From the NCBI GenBank assembly GCA_947253655.1, contig CAMYAE010000025.1, positions 1-32,956 of the forward strand: DNA of 32,956 nucleotides, in the 5' to 3' direction. A model generated the notes under the pieces. The model did not search any database. It was not told where the DNA came from and saw only the letters and a program-made list of their open reading frames with translations. Shown piece after piece: positions 1 to 8,310 of this stretch (position 1 is its first letter; each line of letters opens with the position of its first letter). This DNA is from an uncultured Bacteroidales bacterium (lineage in GTDB: Bacteria > Bacteroidota > Bacteroidia > Bacteroidales > UBA932). A program made the position numbers and the translations under genes.

Positions 1-83
1 TTATCCAGCAATACAGCCTGACCTAAGACATTCAGATTTACAATGAATAATAAGGATAAAATAGTGCAAATTTTTACTTTCAT
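1..83 (-). CDS. N-terminus of a secreted protein, cut by the left edge
   Basis: Reading leftward from the ATG at 81-83, the frame stays open to the window edge and gives 27 residues. They begin MKVKIC, continue with a hydrophobic stretch (TILSLLFIVNL) and end with NVLGQ, which looks like a signal peptidase I cleavage region. Only the signal peptide is visible, so the function is unknown. It follows the calycin-like lipoprotein gene on the same strand, with a hairpin in between. Being short and at the edge, it could be chance, but the basic start, hydrophobic core and small-residue exit make a real secreted protein more likely. Confidence 0.55.
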   Translation of the reverse strand, partial: MKVKICTILSLLFIVNLNVLGQAVLLD

Positions 84-100
84 ACTAACAAAAGAACTAA

Positions 101-135
101 TAGTCATCCAAAACTATAATAATCTTGGATGACTA
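101..135 (-). terminator. Hairpin between the calycin-like lipoprotein and the left-edge gene
   Basis: An 11-bp perfect inverted repeat (TAGTCATCCAA at 101-111, TTGGATGACTA at 125-135) encloses a 13-nt loop. Read leftward it is followed by a moderately T-rich stretch, so it probably terminates the lipoprotein gene at 169-639. The T tract is weak, so attenuation or mRNA stabilisation is also possible. Confidence 0.5.
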
Positions 136-141
136 TATGTA

Positions 142-175
142 CGTTATTACAGGATTATACGTCCGTTATTACAGG
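142..175. repeat. 12-bp direct repeat spanning a stop codon
   Basis: CGTTATTACAGG occurs at 142-153 and again at 164-175. The second copy contains the last codons and stop of the lipoprotein gene; the first lies just beyond it. This looks like a small local duplication of the gene end. Confidence 0.55.
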
Positions 176-639
176 GTTACACCGCCGCTTGAAAAGGACG
201 TAGGATAAGGCCCGAATTTCAGAGAGAGCCCCATGCCTTTATCTGTTATGACTCCTTTCAAATCTGTCACAGTGTATTTATTAACCGAAATTTTCCCCAT
301 TTGAGGCACTATATTGTCCCCTGACAGCTTTATAGTCCCATTCTTCTGAACTTCGTACTTTACTCCCGGCACATTCACTGTGACTTCCATAGGCATACCG
401 GGTACAAATTTTATTTTATTGAAAATAATTGTAACCGTATTCTCTTCTTTCCCTTTCTCAACGGAGATTGTCTTGTTATCCGTCGAATAAGTCTTACCTT
501 CAAACTCCACCGAAACCGTTCCCGTGAACTCTTTAGGCCACTCTTCTTTTACTTCCTCCTTTTTATCGTCCTTGTTGCAGGCCGCAAAAACAGCGACTGT
601 TGCAAATAAAGCCAATGCCAATGACAAAACTCTTTTCAT
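169..639 (-). CDS. Calycin-like domain lipoprotein
   Basis: A 156-residue secreted lipoprotein. The signal peptide MKRVLSLALALFATVAVFAA ends at lipobox Cys21. The mature protein starts CNKDDKKEE, a Lys-Asp-Asp pattern like the Bacteroidota lipoprotein export signal for surface display. The remainder is a short all-beta domain with the segments SGDNIVP, YTVTDLKGVI and LKFGPYPTS. From memory these match the calycin-like lipocalin-fold lipoproteins (PF13944 type) common in Bacteroides. The ligand is unknown. It has its own TAAATTTG -10-like box at 701-708 and a hairpin downstream. The assignment rests on motif resemblance. Confidence 0.7.
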   Translation of the reverse strand: MKRVLSLALALFATVAVFAACNKDDKKEEVKEEWPKEFTGTVSVEFEGKTYSTDNKTISVEKGKEENTVTIIFNKIKFVPGMPMEVTVNVPGVKYEVQKNGTIKLSGDNIVPQMGKISVNKYTVTDLKGVITDKGMGLSLKFGPYPTSFSSGGVTL

Positions 640-700
640 AATTAATAGATTTTAATTTTTATTGATAATAAAATATATGCAGAATAATCTCCGCGAACGG

Positions 701-708
701 CAAATTTA
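701..708 (-). promoter_or_regulatory. -7 box for the calycin-like lipoprotein
   Basis: On the minus strand this reads TAAATTTG, a perfect TAnnTTTG box, about 60 nt upstream of the ATG at 639. No convincing TTTG -33 element is visible at the expected distance, so confidence is moderate. Confidence 0.4.
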
Positions 709-766
709 GCAAGAATTTGGAAAACTTTGGCTATATTGCACCTACTTTTAAGAGGGAACAAAGAGC

Positions 767-2326
767 ATGGATAATAGCAAGAGAAAGCACCTTTTGTATC
801 TTGGAGCATTTGCAGCATTATTGCCGGTGCTTATATTCCGCGACTTCACTCCGTCCAACGAATTGCGCTATCTGAGCATTGCTGATGAAGCCTTGTCCAA
901 CAATACGTTCTTTGCGTTCACCAACCATGGTTTGCCATACGCCGACAAGCCGCCCCTATATCTTTGGGCTATAATGCTTTGCCGCTGGATTACAGGGGGA
1001 CATCGGATGTGGCTGCTCGCCCTTTTCTCCATTCTTCCCGCATTCGGTATCGTGCATATTATGGACCGCTGGACAGCACAGGAAATAGATGAGAAAAACC
1101 GTTCATTGGCACGGCTTATGTTGCTGACCTGCGGACTTTTTGTCGGGGTCGCCGTCACTTTGCGTATGGATATGCTGATGTGCTTTTTCATTGTACTTGC
1201 CCTACGCTCGTTTTGGCGCATGTTCAAAAATGAAGGCAATTATCGGCGAGAGGCCCGGCTGTTCCCGATATATCTTTTTTTAGCCACTTTCACCAAAGGT
1301 CCGTTAGGCCTGTTCATTCCATTCTGTTCGACAATTGTTTTCCTTGCCGTAAGCAAGCATATACGGGAATTTTTCCGCTATTGGGGCTGGCGCACCTGGG
1401 GAGTGCTTATATTTTTATGCACTTTCTGGTTCCTGGCCGTATATATTGAGGGCGGCAATGAGTATCTGCACAATCTGCTTTTTAAACAGACTGTCGGACG
1501 GGCTGTCAATTCGTTCCACCATGCAGAGCCGTTCTATTATTATGCAGTAAGTATATGGTATATTCTTGCTCCTTGGGCTCTGCTTGCCATAGGTACGGTT
1601 GCAGCAGCTCTGCGGCCTAAGTTTATGCGCAGCGAACTGCAAGTCTACTTCCTTTCAGTGATTATAACGGTGTTTGTGCTGTTGTCGGCCATAAGTTCCA
1701 AATTGCAGATTTACATTTTGCCGGCAATACCTTTCTTTATTTATGCCGCAGCTTTGTTACTGCCGCGTTTCCGCGAGAATGTGTGGGTACGCCTGTCCAT
1801 TGCAGTCCCTGCTGCGATATTCTCTTTGGCGGTCCCTGCTCTGCTCATAGTGGTAAAGAAGACTCCGGACGAGATGCCGTATCTGAATAACGTTTTTTTC
1901 TATGCAGCTGCGGCAATTCTCACTTTGAGCGGAGCATATTCGCTTTATCACTTGTACGGCAAGAAATGCACAGCAGGCGTGACGGGAGCAATCCGTACCA
2001 TTGCTATAGGCATGTTGTTTGCCATATTTGCCGGAGGCTTTGCCATACCGGAAATGAACCAATATACCGGCTACGGGGCTCTTTGCGAAAAGGCTATGGA
2101 AATTTCAGAGGCACAGGGCATTACGGATATACGTACATGGCATATATCCCGTCCTGAAAATATGGATGTATATTTGCATCGCCGGGTATCTATTATTGAT
2201 AATGATGATGTACCTGACGCTGACGAGAAGCCGTATCTGTTGCTGACGAATAAGAAATACCTTGAGAATTTCCCGGAATATGATGCCATGGTGACGGGAC
2301 TTTATGCCGTCGTGGTCTGCCGGTAA
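767..2326 (+). CDS. GT39 (ArnT/PMT-like) integral membrane glycosyltransferase
   Basis: A 519-residue polytopic membrane protein of the ArnT-like family, which moves a sugar from a polyprenyl-phosphate carrier onto an envelope acceptor on the outer face of the inner membrane. The first periplasmic loop has NELRYLSIADEAL (residues 31-43) and later ADKPPLYLW, the family's DE-x-RY and DKPPL signatures; the first acidic residue is Asn here while Glu32 is kept. Many hydrophobic segments follow, with a short soluble C-terminus. The next two genes encode a polyprenyl-phosphate GT2 and a LAB_N membrane protein, the expected donor-synthesis and donor-handling partners. The sugar and acceptor cannot be read from sequence; lipid A modification is an inference by analogy with ArnT. 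Confidence 0.85.
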   Translation: MDNSKRKHLLYLGAFAALLPVLIFRDFTPSNELRYLSIADEALSNNTFFAFTNHGLPYADKPPLYLWAIMLCRWITGGHRMWLLALFSILPAFGIVHIMDRWTAQEIDEKNRSLARLMLLTCGLFVGVAVTLRMDMLMCFFIVLALRSFWRMFKNEGNYRREARLFPIYLFLATFTKGPLGLFIPFCSTIVFLAVSKHIREFFRYWGWRTWGVLIFLCTFWFLAVYIEGGNEYLHNLLFKQTVGRAVNSFHHAEPFYYYAVSIWYILAPWALLAIGTVAAALRPKFMRSELQVYFLSVIITVFVLLSAISSKLQIYILPAIPFFIYAAALLLPRFRENVWVRLSIAVPAAIFSLAVPALLIVVKKTPDEMPYLNNVFFYAAAAILTLSGAYSLYHLYGKKCTAGVTGAIRTIAIGMLFAIFAGGFAIPEMNQYTGYGALCEKAMEISEAQGITDIRTWHISRPENMDVYLHRRVSIIDNDDVPDADEKPYLLLTNKKYLENFPEYDAMVTGLYAVVVCR

Positions 2327-2371
2327 TGAATGAGGGCGTTCAAATGATTTGTGCTGAAAATAGTTATAACA

Positions 2372-3109
2372 ATGAATAAGACAAGTAATTACGAATTTAC
2401 TATTCTTGTACCGGTCTTTAACGAAGAAGATAATATATATGCTCTTGAAGAAAGGCTCGGAAGTTTTTTGCCTGCTGCAATCCGTCGTGCCTGCGTCCTC
2501 TTTGTTGATGACGGCTCTAAAGACAGAAGCATGGAACGCATTAAAGAAGTATGCTCCCGGCACGAAGATTTTTTCTATCTTTCTCTTAAATGCAACAGTG
2601 GGCTAAGCACGGCATTGAAAGCAGGCATCGACGCTTCCTATTCCCCCTATGTCGGTTATATGGATGCCGATTTGCAGACGACACCTGAAGATTTCAATCT
2701 GCTGCTAAAGGATATAGAGAACTATGAACTTGTGACGGGAATAAGAGCCAATCGTCAGGACAGGCCGTTCAAGAAGTTACAGTCTAAAATAGCCAACGGT
2801 TTCCGCCGTATGATGACCAACGACGGTGTCCGGGATACAGGCTGTCCTCTCAAGGTCATGCATGCTGACTATGCCAAGCGCATACCTTTCTTCAAGGGCA
2901 TGCATCGTTTTCTTCCGGCGCTAATCCTTTTGCAGAACGGACGAGTGAAACAAGTGCCCGTGCGTCACTTCCCGCGTACAGCAGGAGTGTCCAAATATCA
3001 TCTTTGGAACAGGCTTGTGTCCCCGTTTGTTGATTGCTTCGCCTATCGCTGGATGAAGAAACGCTATATCAACTACAGCATAGCTGCCGACAATTTAACA
3101 AAACTTTAG
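2372..3109 (+). CDS. GT2 polyprenyl-phosphate glycosyltransferase (DPM1/GtrB/ArnC-like)
   Basis: A family 2 GT-A glycosyltransferase likely to load a sugar from a nucleotide donor onto polyprenyl phosphate at the cytoplasmic face. Seen: ILVPVFNEEDN near the N-terminus, DDGSKDRS (about 46-53) for nucleotide binding, and YMDADLQTTPEDF with the metal-binding DAD at about 98-100. There is no C-terminal pair of membrane helices, so it resembles the short DPM1 form. I chose ATG 2372 over the upstream GTG at 2351 because homologues start close to the ILVPVFNE strand. It lies 45 nt after the GT39 gene and 6 nt before the LAB_N gene, so one operon is likely. Confidence 0.85.
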   Translation: MNKTSNYEFTILVPVFNEEDNIYALEERLGSFLPAAIRRACVLFVDDGSKDRSMERIKEVCSRHEDFFYLSLKCNSGLSTALKAGIDASYSPYVGYMDADLQTTPEDFNLLLKDIENYELVTGIRANRQDRPFKKLQSKIANGFRRMMTNDGVRDTGCPLKVMHADYAKRIPFFKGMHRFLPALILLQNGRVKQVPVRHFPRTAGVSKYHLWNRLVSPFVDCFAYRWMKKRYINYSIAADNLTKL

Positions 3110-3115
3110 ACTTGC

Positions 3116-3751
3116 ATGGATAACCAAATAATTATCCTTGCAATAGGTTTTCTGGCGCAGGGATTTTTCTCTGCCCGTATCCTCGTGCAGTGGGTGATGT
3201 CAGAAAAGGCGAAGCATGTGCTGTCGCCGTCGCTTTTCTGGGTATTCAGCATTGCCGGCTCTTACCTGCTTTGTCTCTACGGCTGGCTTCGGCACGACTT
3301 CGCCATAGTCTTCGGGCAGTTCATAGCATATTACATATATCTGTGGAATTTGAATATTAAGGGTATATGGCGGAGAATTCCGGTTATAGCCCGTATTGTC
3401 TTGATAGCCACTCCGATAGTCGTCATCTGCTTTGTGGCTCGTAATGCTGACTTCTTCATCGCCAAGTTCCTGCACAATAAAGACGTGCCGCTATGGCTGC
3501 TGCTGTTCGGCTCTACCGGTCAGGTGCTTTTTACATTACGCTTTATATATCAATGGGTTTATTCCCACAGGAGAGGAGAGTCACACCTGCCGGCGGGATT
3601 TTGGATTATCAGCCTTTTGGGCTCGCTGTCCATTGTCAGCTATGGTTTTATAAGGTGCGACATTGTCCTTATTATCGGTCAGTCATTCGGATTGGTGGCA
3701 TATATCAGAAATCTGGTGCTTATATATAACGAGAGAAGGCTTATAAAGTAA
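3116..3751 (+). CDS. Tandem LAB_N domain membrane protein
   Basis: A 211-residue membrane protein with two copies of the domain otherwise found at the N-terminus of lipid-A-disaccharide synthase (LAB_N). Copy 1 (about 5-85) has FSARILVQWVMSEK and LYGWLRHDFAIVFGQ; copy 2 (about 130-205) has FTLRFIYQWVYSHRRGE and SYGFIRCDIVLIIGQ. The fold resembles small transporter-like helical bundles. Next to GT2 and GT39 genes, a role in flipping or presenting the polyprenyl-linked sugar is plausible but inferred. It contains no LpxB catalytic domain. Its 3' end overlaps the convergent TonB receptor gene by 11 bp. Confidence 0.8.
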   Translation: MDNQIIILAIGFLAQGFFSARILVQWVMSEKAKHVLSPSLFWVFSIAGSYLLCLYGWLRHDFAIVFGQFIAYYIYLWNLNIKGIWRRIPVIARIVLIATPIVVICFVARNADFFIAKFLHNKDVPLWLLLFGSTGQVLFTLRFIYQWVYSHRRGESHLPAGFWIISLLGSLSIVSYGFIRCDIVLIIGQSFGLVAYIRNLVLIYNERRLIK

Positions 3752-5969
3752 TTCTGACGCCTGCAATAAATCGGAACGGCTTGCCCTCTTGAAAGAAGCT
3801 GTTGCCTATGGATTTGAAATAGAATACATTATATTCCGTTCCAAGTATATTGTCAGCCCTTGAATACAAAGAGAATTTCTTGAATTTCAGCTCTGCATCT
3901 GCTCCGAGAAGACCGTAGCTCCCCTGTGAAAGGGAATTGTCTTCGTTCCACATTATTCTTCCAGTATTGTTGTAGTCGATTCCAAGCTGTAAAGCCTTGC
4001 AGGACTGGGACTTGAAATGGAAGACGTATCCGCCTCGCAAATAGAGCGTATGCGACGGGGAATATGGAATAAGGTTGCCGGAATAGTCTTGATTCCCGTC
4101 ACTGTATTTGTCAAACCTGGCATTGTTGCATCCGAAAGCGGAGCTGAATGAAAGACCTTTATAATTGTAGGATATTTCGGCTTCCGCCCCTGCACTGTGG
4201 GATTTTCCGGCATTTTTCATCATTCTGCCTGTGGACTTTCCCGGAGGAAAAACGGTTATCTGCTGATGTGAACAGTTGATATAGAATAGAGAGCCGGAGA
4301 GTTTCAGGTGGTGACCGTTCCCGGCAAAGCCGTATCTGAATCCCGTCTCATAGTTATAGCTCGTCTCCGGCTTGTAAACTGTGTTTCCGGCAGTAATGCT
4401 ATTCGCATTGTCCATATAGACCCCAAGATCCTCCATCATGCCGTTCATCATCTTGTTCTGAAGAATGTCGGAGAATATCTGAGTGTTGAAACCTCCTGAT
4501 TTATATCCCTTTGTGATTGAGGCGAATAGCTTTAGGCCTCCGAGTTCATACAGCACCGAAATCTTGGGCAAAAGCTGGAAATAAAAATTGTCGGTATGCC
4601 CCTTGTATCGCATCCCAAATGCTCTATATTCCGTCATAGCCGGGACAATCCTATAATGTATTGTAGCCCTGCTGTCATACCCCATGAAATTGCCCTCATG
4701 GTCGAGCCTCAATCCGGCAGTCAGCAGCCAATTGCCGAAATTGAAATAGGATTCATGGTATAATGCTGTATTATAGGTGGTTATGTTGAAGTCGCTGGCA
4801 ATGATAAAGCTGTTTTCTTTGAATTCCAAGTCTCCTAACCAGTCGGGGATGCCCCTGTTGGCATTGTCAATGATTAAAGATTGAATTCCGTCTTGCTTGA
4901 AATTTACCGGTGCGCTGAGATTATTGTATTTAATCACTAAAAATGCTCCGCTCTGATGTTTCCACCATGCCGGATGTCTGATCGGTTTTAGTATAACCTC
5001 TTGGGTTATAGCTCCTTGTCTTTGGCGTTGGGTCAGCGTGAACATCGAGGCTGTTGTGAAATCCTGATCCAGCCTCATCTTGTCAAAAAGCAGCTGTATG
5101 CTCGAAATGCTGTTGAGCTGGAATTTCCCGGTATTTATTTTCAGTTTTACTCCTTCAAGCAGGTTCAGTCTGCGGTAATTGCAGGTGTCATTATATGCGA
5201 GAGGTGCCAGCTTTTGTTCGTCTGGCAGGTATTGCCTGTAAGGGTAGCCGCCCTGTTTAAGATAAGAGGCGGAGAAGATATTTTCAAAATATGTTTTATC
5301 GTCCGGTCGTCTGTCGTATTTGAAGCGCAGATTGGCTCCTGCGTACCTGTCGGCCGGTTTGCCTGTATAGCCGTTTGTGTGGTATCCGTTTGAAAATCTT
5401 CCCGAAACCGTGCCTCCATAACTTCCTTTGCCTGTTTTGGAATTATCCTTATAATATGAACTGGAGGCGAGGTAGTCATAGGGGCCGCCCTCTGCCGATA
5501 TGTTGATGCCGTTGTTCCCGATAGGGCCGAGAGTGCTGACGGACATCAGTCCAGTCATGGCATTTCTCCCGAAAAGGGTTCCCTGAGGCCCTCTGAACAG
5601 GTCTATCCGTCTGATATCTACAAAATCGAAGTCGTATGAATTCTTGTCTATTATCGGGATATCATCGACATAAAGTCCAATCACCGGGTTGTCTATACGT
5701 GAGCCGAAGCCCCTCATATATATGGTTGAGGTCATTGTAGAGCCGTAATCCGGTATATGCAGATTTGGAACAATGGATGAAAGTCTATTGGGTTTTGTGA
5801 GATTGCGGCTATGTATGTCGTCGAAGTTTATGGAGGTGGTCTGGGAGGCCAGCCTGCCCTGAGGCAGCGACATCTTCATCGTCGCCGACACAGAGGCTTC
5901 CGGGATTGTATCCGTTACGATTTCAGGCGGTACGGATAAAAGCAGACTGAGAATTGTATATAAAAACAT
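3741..5969 (-). CDS. TonB-dependent outer-membrane receptor, not SusC type
   Basis: A 742-residue outer-membrane transporter. A short hydrophobic leader (LYTILSLLLSVPP) is followed by a plug domain: PNLHIPDYGSTM, IYMRGFGSRIDNPVIGLYVD and DLFRGPQGTLFGRNAMTG are classic plug signatures. The rest is beta-barrel with YKSGGFN and PETSYNYETGFRYGF. There is no N-terminal carboxypeptidase-like domain and no adjacent SusD, so it resembles siderophore, cofactor or metal receptors more than glycan SusC proteins. The cargo is not identifiable. The start is supported by AAAGG upstream of the ATG. It is apparently monocistronic, with a TACCTTTG box at 6034-6041 and a 15-bp palindrome in its leader. Confidence 0.88.
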   Translation of the reverse strand: MFLYTILSLLLSVPPEIVTDTIPEASVSATMKMSLPQGRLASQTTSINFDDIHSRNLTKPNRLSSIVPNLHIPDYGSTMTSTIYMRGFGSRIDNPVIGLYVDDIPIIDKNSYDFDFVDIRRIDLFRGPQGTLFGRNAMTGLMSVSTLGPIGNNGINISAEGGPYDYLASSSYYKDNSKTGKGSYGGTVSGRFSNGYHTNGYTGKPADRYAGANLRFKYDRRPDDKTYFENIFSASYLKQGGYPYRQYLPDEQKLAPLAYNDTCNYRRLNLLEGVKLKINTGKFQLNSISSIQLLFDKMRLDQDFTTASMFTLTQRQRQGAITQEVILKPIRHPAWWKHQSGAFLVIKYNNLSAPVNFKQDGIQSLIIDNANRGIPDWLGDLEFKENSFIIASDFNITTYNTALYHESYFNFGNWLLTAGLRLDHEGNFMGYDSRATIHYRIVPAMTEYRAFGMRYKGHTDNFYFQLLPKISVLYELGGLKLFASITKGYKSGGFNTQIFSDILQNKMMNGMMEDLGVYMDNANSITAGNTVYKPETSYNYETGFRYGFAGNGHHLKLSGSLFYINCSHQQITVFPPGKSTGRMMKNAGKSHSAGAEAEISYNYKGLSFSSAFGCNNARFDKYSDGNQDYSGNLIPYSPSHTLYLRGGYVFHFKSQSCKALQLGIDYNNTGRIMWNEDNSLSQGSYGLLGADAELKFKKFSLYSRADNILGTEYNVFYFKSIGNSFFQEGKPFRFIAGVRITL

Positions 5970-6006
5970 GCCTTTGTCTATTATCAGTTGTCAATCTAAT
6001 TTGTCA

Positions 6007-6021
6007 GTCGTTTTGAACGAC
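6007..6021. promoter_or_regulatory. 15-bp palindrome in the TonB receptor leader
   Basis: GTCGTT-ttg-AACGAC is a perfect 6-3-6 inverted repeat just downstream of the predicted start of the receptor transcript. It could be a repressor site, or an RNA hairpin in the 5' leader. Confidence 0.4.
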
Positions 6022-6033
6022 GAATAATAGACG

Positions 6034-6041
6034 CAAAGGTA
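6034..6041 (-). promoter_or_regulatory. -7 box for the TonB receptor gene
   Basis: The minus strand reads TACCTTTGCG, a perfect and typical Bacteroidetes -7 element, about 65 nt upstream of the ATG. The -33 region has only a weak match. Confidence 0.5.
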
Positions 6042-6042
6042 A

Positions 6043-6112
6043 GAAAATAAAACCGGGATACAGGCACTTGCCTGAAACAAGAGGCAATTAATGTCAAGGG
6101 CTAAATACCCGG
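6043..6112 (-). terminator. Nested hairpin terminator after the LysR gene
   Basis: On the minus strand, CCGGG (6112-6108) pairs with CCCGG (6057-6053). Inside it lies a compact CAGGC-AAGT-GCCTG hairpin (6074-6061). The run TTTTATTTT follows. This fits termination of the leftward exporter/LysR operon just before the next promoter. Confidence 0.45.
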
Positions 6113-6119
6113 AGAGTGT

Positions 6120-7025
6120 TTATGTTTCAAAGGCCTCCATTGCTTGTGAAAAGGAGTTGGTCTCTATCAATTGTTTTAAAAATACTCTTGTTGCCATTTT
6201 GCAATAATTCCCCTTTAATATATGATATGACCCTATCATCTCCGAGCCGGGATGATCAAGGGTAACGGCAGTAAGACCCTTTATATCATTTATAGTTGTC
6301 TGTGACAGAAGTGTGGCAAAGTCACTGCCGGACACGATGTCAAGCAGTACCTGGATGTCATTTAGTTCTATCCTTACGTCAAATTTAAAGCTCTGCCCAT
6401 ATAGAAGGCTTTCAAAAGTGTCTCTTGCTTGCAGTCCCTTTGCGGGAAGAGCAAGGGGATACTTTTCGAGTTCTGAGAGCCTTATTTTATTCATTGTCGC
6501 GAGCCTGTTTTGGCTACTCACAATCACGCTTAAATTGCTTGTAAATAATATATGTGATTCAATATTTGCATACCTGTTAAGCGGCTTATACGACAGGGCA
6601 ACGTCAATTTCTTTTTTGGTCAGCCTCGTCATAAGATCCTCCATGGAAGAGCCTATGATATTCAATTTTATGCCTGGATATTTTCTTATAAAAAACCTTA
6701 TTGTTTCTTTTAGAATCGGATAAAATGAATATGTAGTGCCTATATTCAATGTCCCTACCTTAAAATCTTTAACATCGCGGATACGGGCCATGCAGGCATC
6801 AGCATCATTGATTACCTCAGTGGCGTATGGCAGAAAATGTTCTCCGTATTCCGTCAGTGTGACATGTCTGGAATCCCGGTCAAGGAGAGTAACATTGAGT
6901 TCGTCTTCTAATTGTCTAATCTGTTGTGAAAGAGTACTTTGAGATATAAATAGTTCTTTGGATGCCTCTGAAAAACTTTTAAGATTTGCAACACTCAAAA
7001 AATATTTAAGCTGTCGAAGTTCCAT
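6120..7025 (-). CDS. LysR-family transcriptional regulator
   Basis: A 301-residue LysR-type regulator. The N-terminal winged helix-turn-helix is clear: MELRQLKYFLSVANLKSFSE, then ISQSTLSQQIRQLEDELNV and LLDRDSRHVTLTEYG. Residues from about 90 onward form the effector-binding domain (LNIGTTYSFYPILKE onward). Its start codon shares one base with the stop of the exporter gene upstream (TAATG), so it is translationally coupled to the transporter and probably controls it. An amino acid effector is a reasonable guess, not shown. LysR genes are more often divergent from their targets; here the gene is the last in the operon. Confidence 0.9.
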   Translation of the reverse strand: MELRQLKYFLSVANLKSFSEASKELFISQSTLSQQIRQLEDELNVTLLDRDSRHVTLTEYGEHFLPYATEVINDADACMARIRDVKDFKVGTLNIGTTYSFYPILKETIRFFIRKYPGIKLNIIGSSMEDLMTRLTKKEIDVALSYKPLNRYANIESHILFTSNLSVIVSSQNRLATMNKIRLSELEKYPLALPAKGLQARDTFESLLYGQSFKFDVRIELNDIQVLLDIVSGSDFATLLSQTTINDIKGLTAVTLDHPGSEMIGSYHILKGNYCKMATRVFLKQLIETNSFSQAMEAFET

Positions 7026-7507
7026 TATTTCGTAACTTTAAAAGAGAATTTCTTAAATATAAATATAGGTAAAGTTACGCCAACAACCATAGCAATAATT
7101 GTGGACATGCAAACCATCCAATTATATTTAAGCAAATAAAGATAGTGCATAAACTCGGGTTCTCCTCCTGCAACCAGACAATGTGTCAAGGCTTGAATTG
7201 TCCTATAAGCATACATTCCGGGCACCATAGGGAGAAGGGCGGGATATGATATACATTCTGCGGGAGTTTTAATCATCTTGGCGGCAGGAAGAGACATAAA
7301 GCCTATGACCAAGGCCGCTGCCATACTTGAATATGTCAGGTGCATATCATATCCGGTTATTAACAAATATCTTGTCATGTGTCCAAAAGCTGCTACTAAT
7401 GCACATACCGGGTAAACTATTCTCGGTGGGTTGCTTATGCTTGAAAAACCGATAGCAGCAATCGCTGCAAATATACCGTCTTTTAATGTAAGAAAGAAAA
7501 GTCCCAT
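7025..7507 (-). CDS. ThrE-type threonine/serine exporter, small subunit (DUF3815-like)
   Basis: A 160-residue membrane protein with about five hydrophobic segments. It matches the short C-terminal half of ThrE transporters, which in many bacteria is a separate gene beside the DUF1212 half. Visible features are the opening LKDGIFAAIAAIGFSSI, the segment YPALLPMVPGMYAYRTIQAL (the family's PGMYAY region) and a final membrane helix before a basic tail. It overlaps both neighbours by one base, indicating a coupled complex. Export of threonine or serine is family knowledge, not proven here. Confidence 0.8.
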   Translation of the reverse strand: MGLFFLTLKDGIFAAIAAIGFSSISNPPRIVYPVCALVAAFGHMTRYLLITGYDMHLTYSSMAAALVIGFMSLPAAKMIKTPAECISYPALLPMVPGMYAYRTIQALTHCLVAGGEPEFMHYLYLLKYNWMVCMSTIIAMVVGVTLPIFIFKKFSFKVTK

Positions 7508-8310
7508 TATACGAAATCGAGATTAAGTATAAGAAATGCCAGGCATAGACCTAATGACAGGCATACTGTTATTATCATTGCTTGCAGAAAGCGGCTTGTA
7601 CTACTCAGATAATGGCCGTAGATAAGGTCGCATACAGCGTTACTGAAAGGAATGCCGGGAACATAATACAAAACACTGGTCGCCAGAGCTATTTCAGGAG
7701 TTTTTCCGAGAGAAAAGACGAATCCCGAACAAGAAATAAGAGCAGAAAAGCAAGCCCCCAGAATAATAGTTATCCTATAATCGACCCCGATTGCAGGCAG
7801 CCTCTGTTTCAGCAGAAATCCATCTATTGTTGCAATAAAAACTATTGCCATTGAGATTAAATCCCCACCGAAAAGTTCACAGAATGAAGCGTTAGCAAGG
7901 CCGACCAGTGTTAAAACAACCCAAGGGTTTAGTTTTGTTTCTTCTTTTATTTTTATGAATTTCTCTCTTGCGAGATGTTCATCAATCCCTGTTTCACGTA
8001 TTTCCCAACTTAAACTGCTGAGTTTGGATATGGTATTGAAGTTTATTCTGTCTGCCGGCATTTTGCCGCTGACATTATATGAATGAGTGTTGTCAGAATC
8101 CCATAGGCTAATGATAACGCAACTTGGCAATATTGTAAAATCAGCCGTTATCTTCCATGCTTCGGCAATTCTTCCGATATTCTTTTCGATTCTTATTGTT
8201 GTAGCTCCGCTTGCATAGAGTTCTGTAGAATAATCCCTCAGAAAGATGCCTTTTCTTTCCAAAGACTTGTCCTCTATATCGTTAAGCGGCATCCCTGCTT
8301 GTGTTCTCAT
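7507..8310 (-). CDS. ThrE-type threonine/serine exporter, large subunit (DUF1212-like)
   Basis: About 267 residues. The soluble N-terminal domain has FLRDYSTELYASGATTIRIE and is followed by five or so membrane helices, including FCELFGGDLISMAIVF and YYVPGIPFSNAVCDLIYGHY, whose PGIPFSN region is typical of the DUF1212 half of ThrE. The start is uncertain: GTG at 8316, ATG at 8310 or ATG at 8292 are all in frame, and each overlaps the upstream small gene (by 35, 29 or 11 bp). With the next gene it should form a two-part amino acid exporter in the inner membrane. Confidence 0.82.
   Translation of the reverse strand: MRTQAGMPLNDIEDKSLERKGIFLRDYSTELYASGATTIRIEKNIGRIAEAWKITADFTILPSCVIISLWDSDNTHSYNVSGKMPADRINFNTISKLSSLSWEIRETGIDEHLAREKFIKIKEETKLNPWVVLTLVGLANASFCELFGGDLISMAIVFIATIDGFLLKQRLPAIGVDYRITIILGACFSALISCSGFVFSLGKTPEIALATSVLYYVPGIPFSNAVCDLIYGHYLSSTSRFLQAMIITVCLSLGLCLAFLILNLDFV

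Noticed and set aside
868..2563. Several long minus-strand frames across the GT39 and GT2 genes
   Set aside because: They are antisense shadows of well-supported membrane and glycosyltransferase genes and contain no domains of their own.
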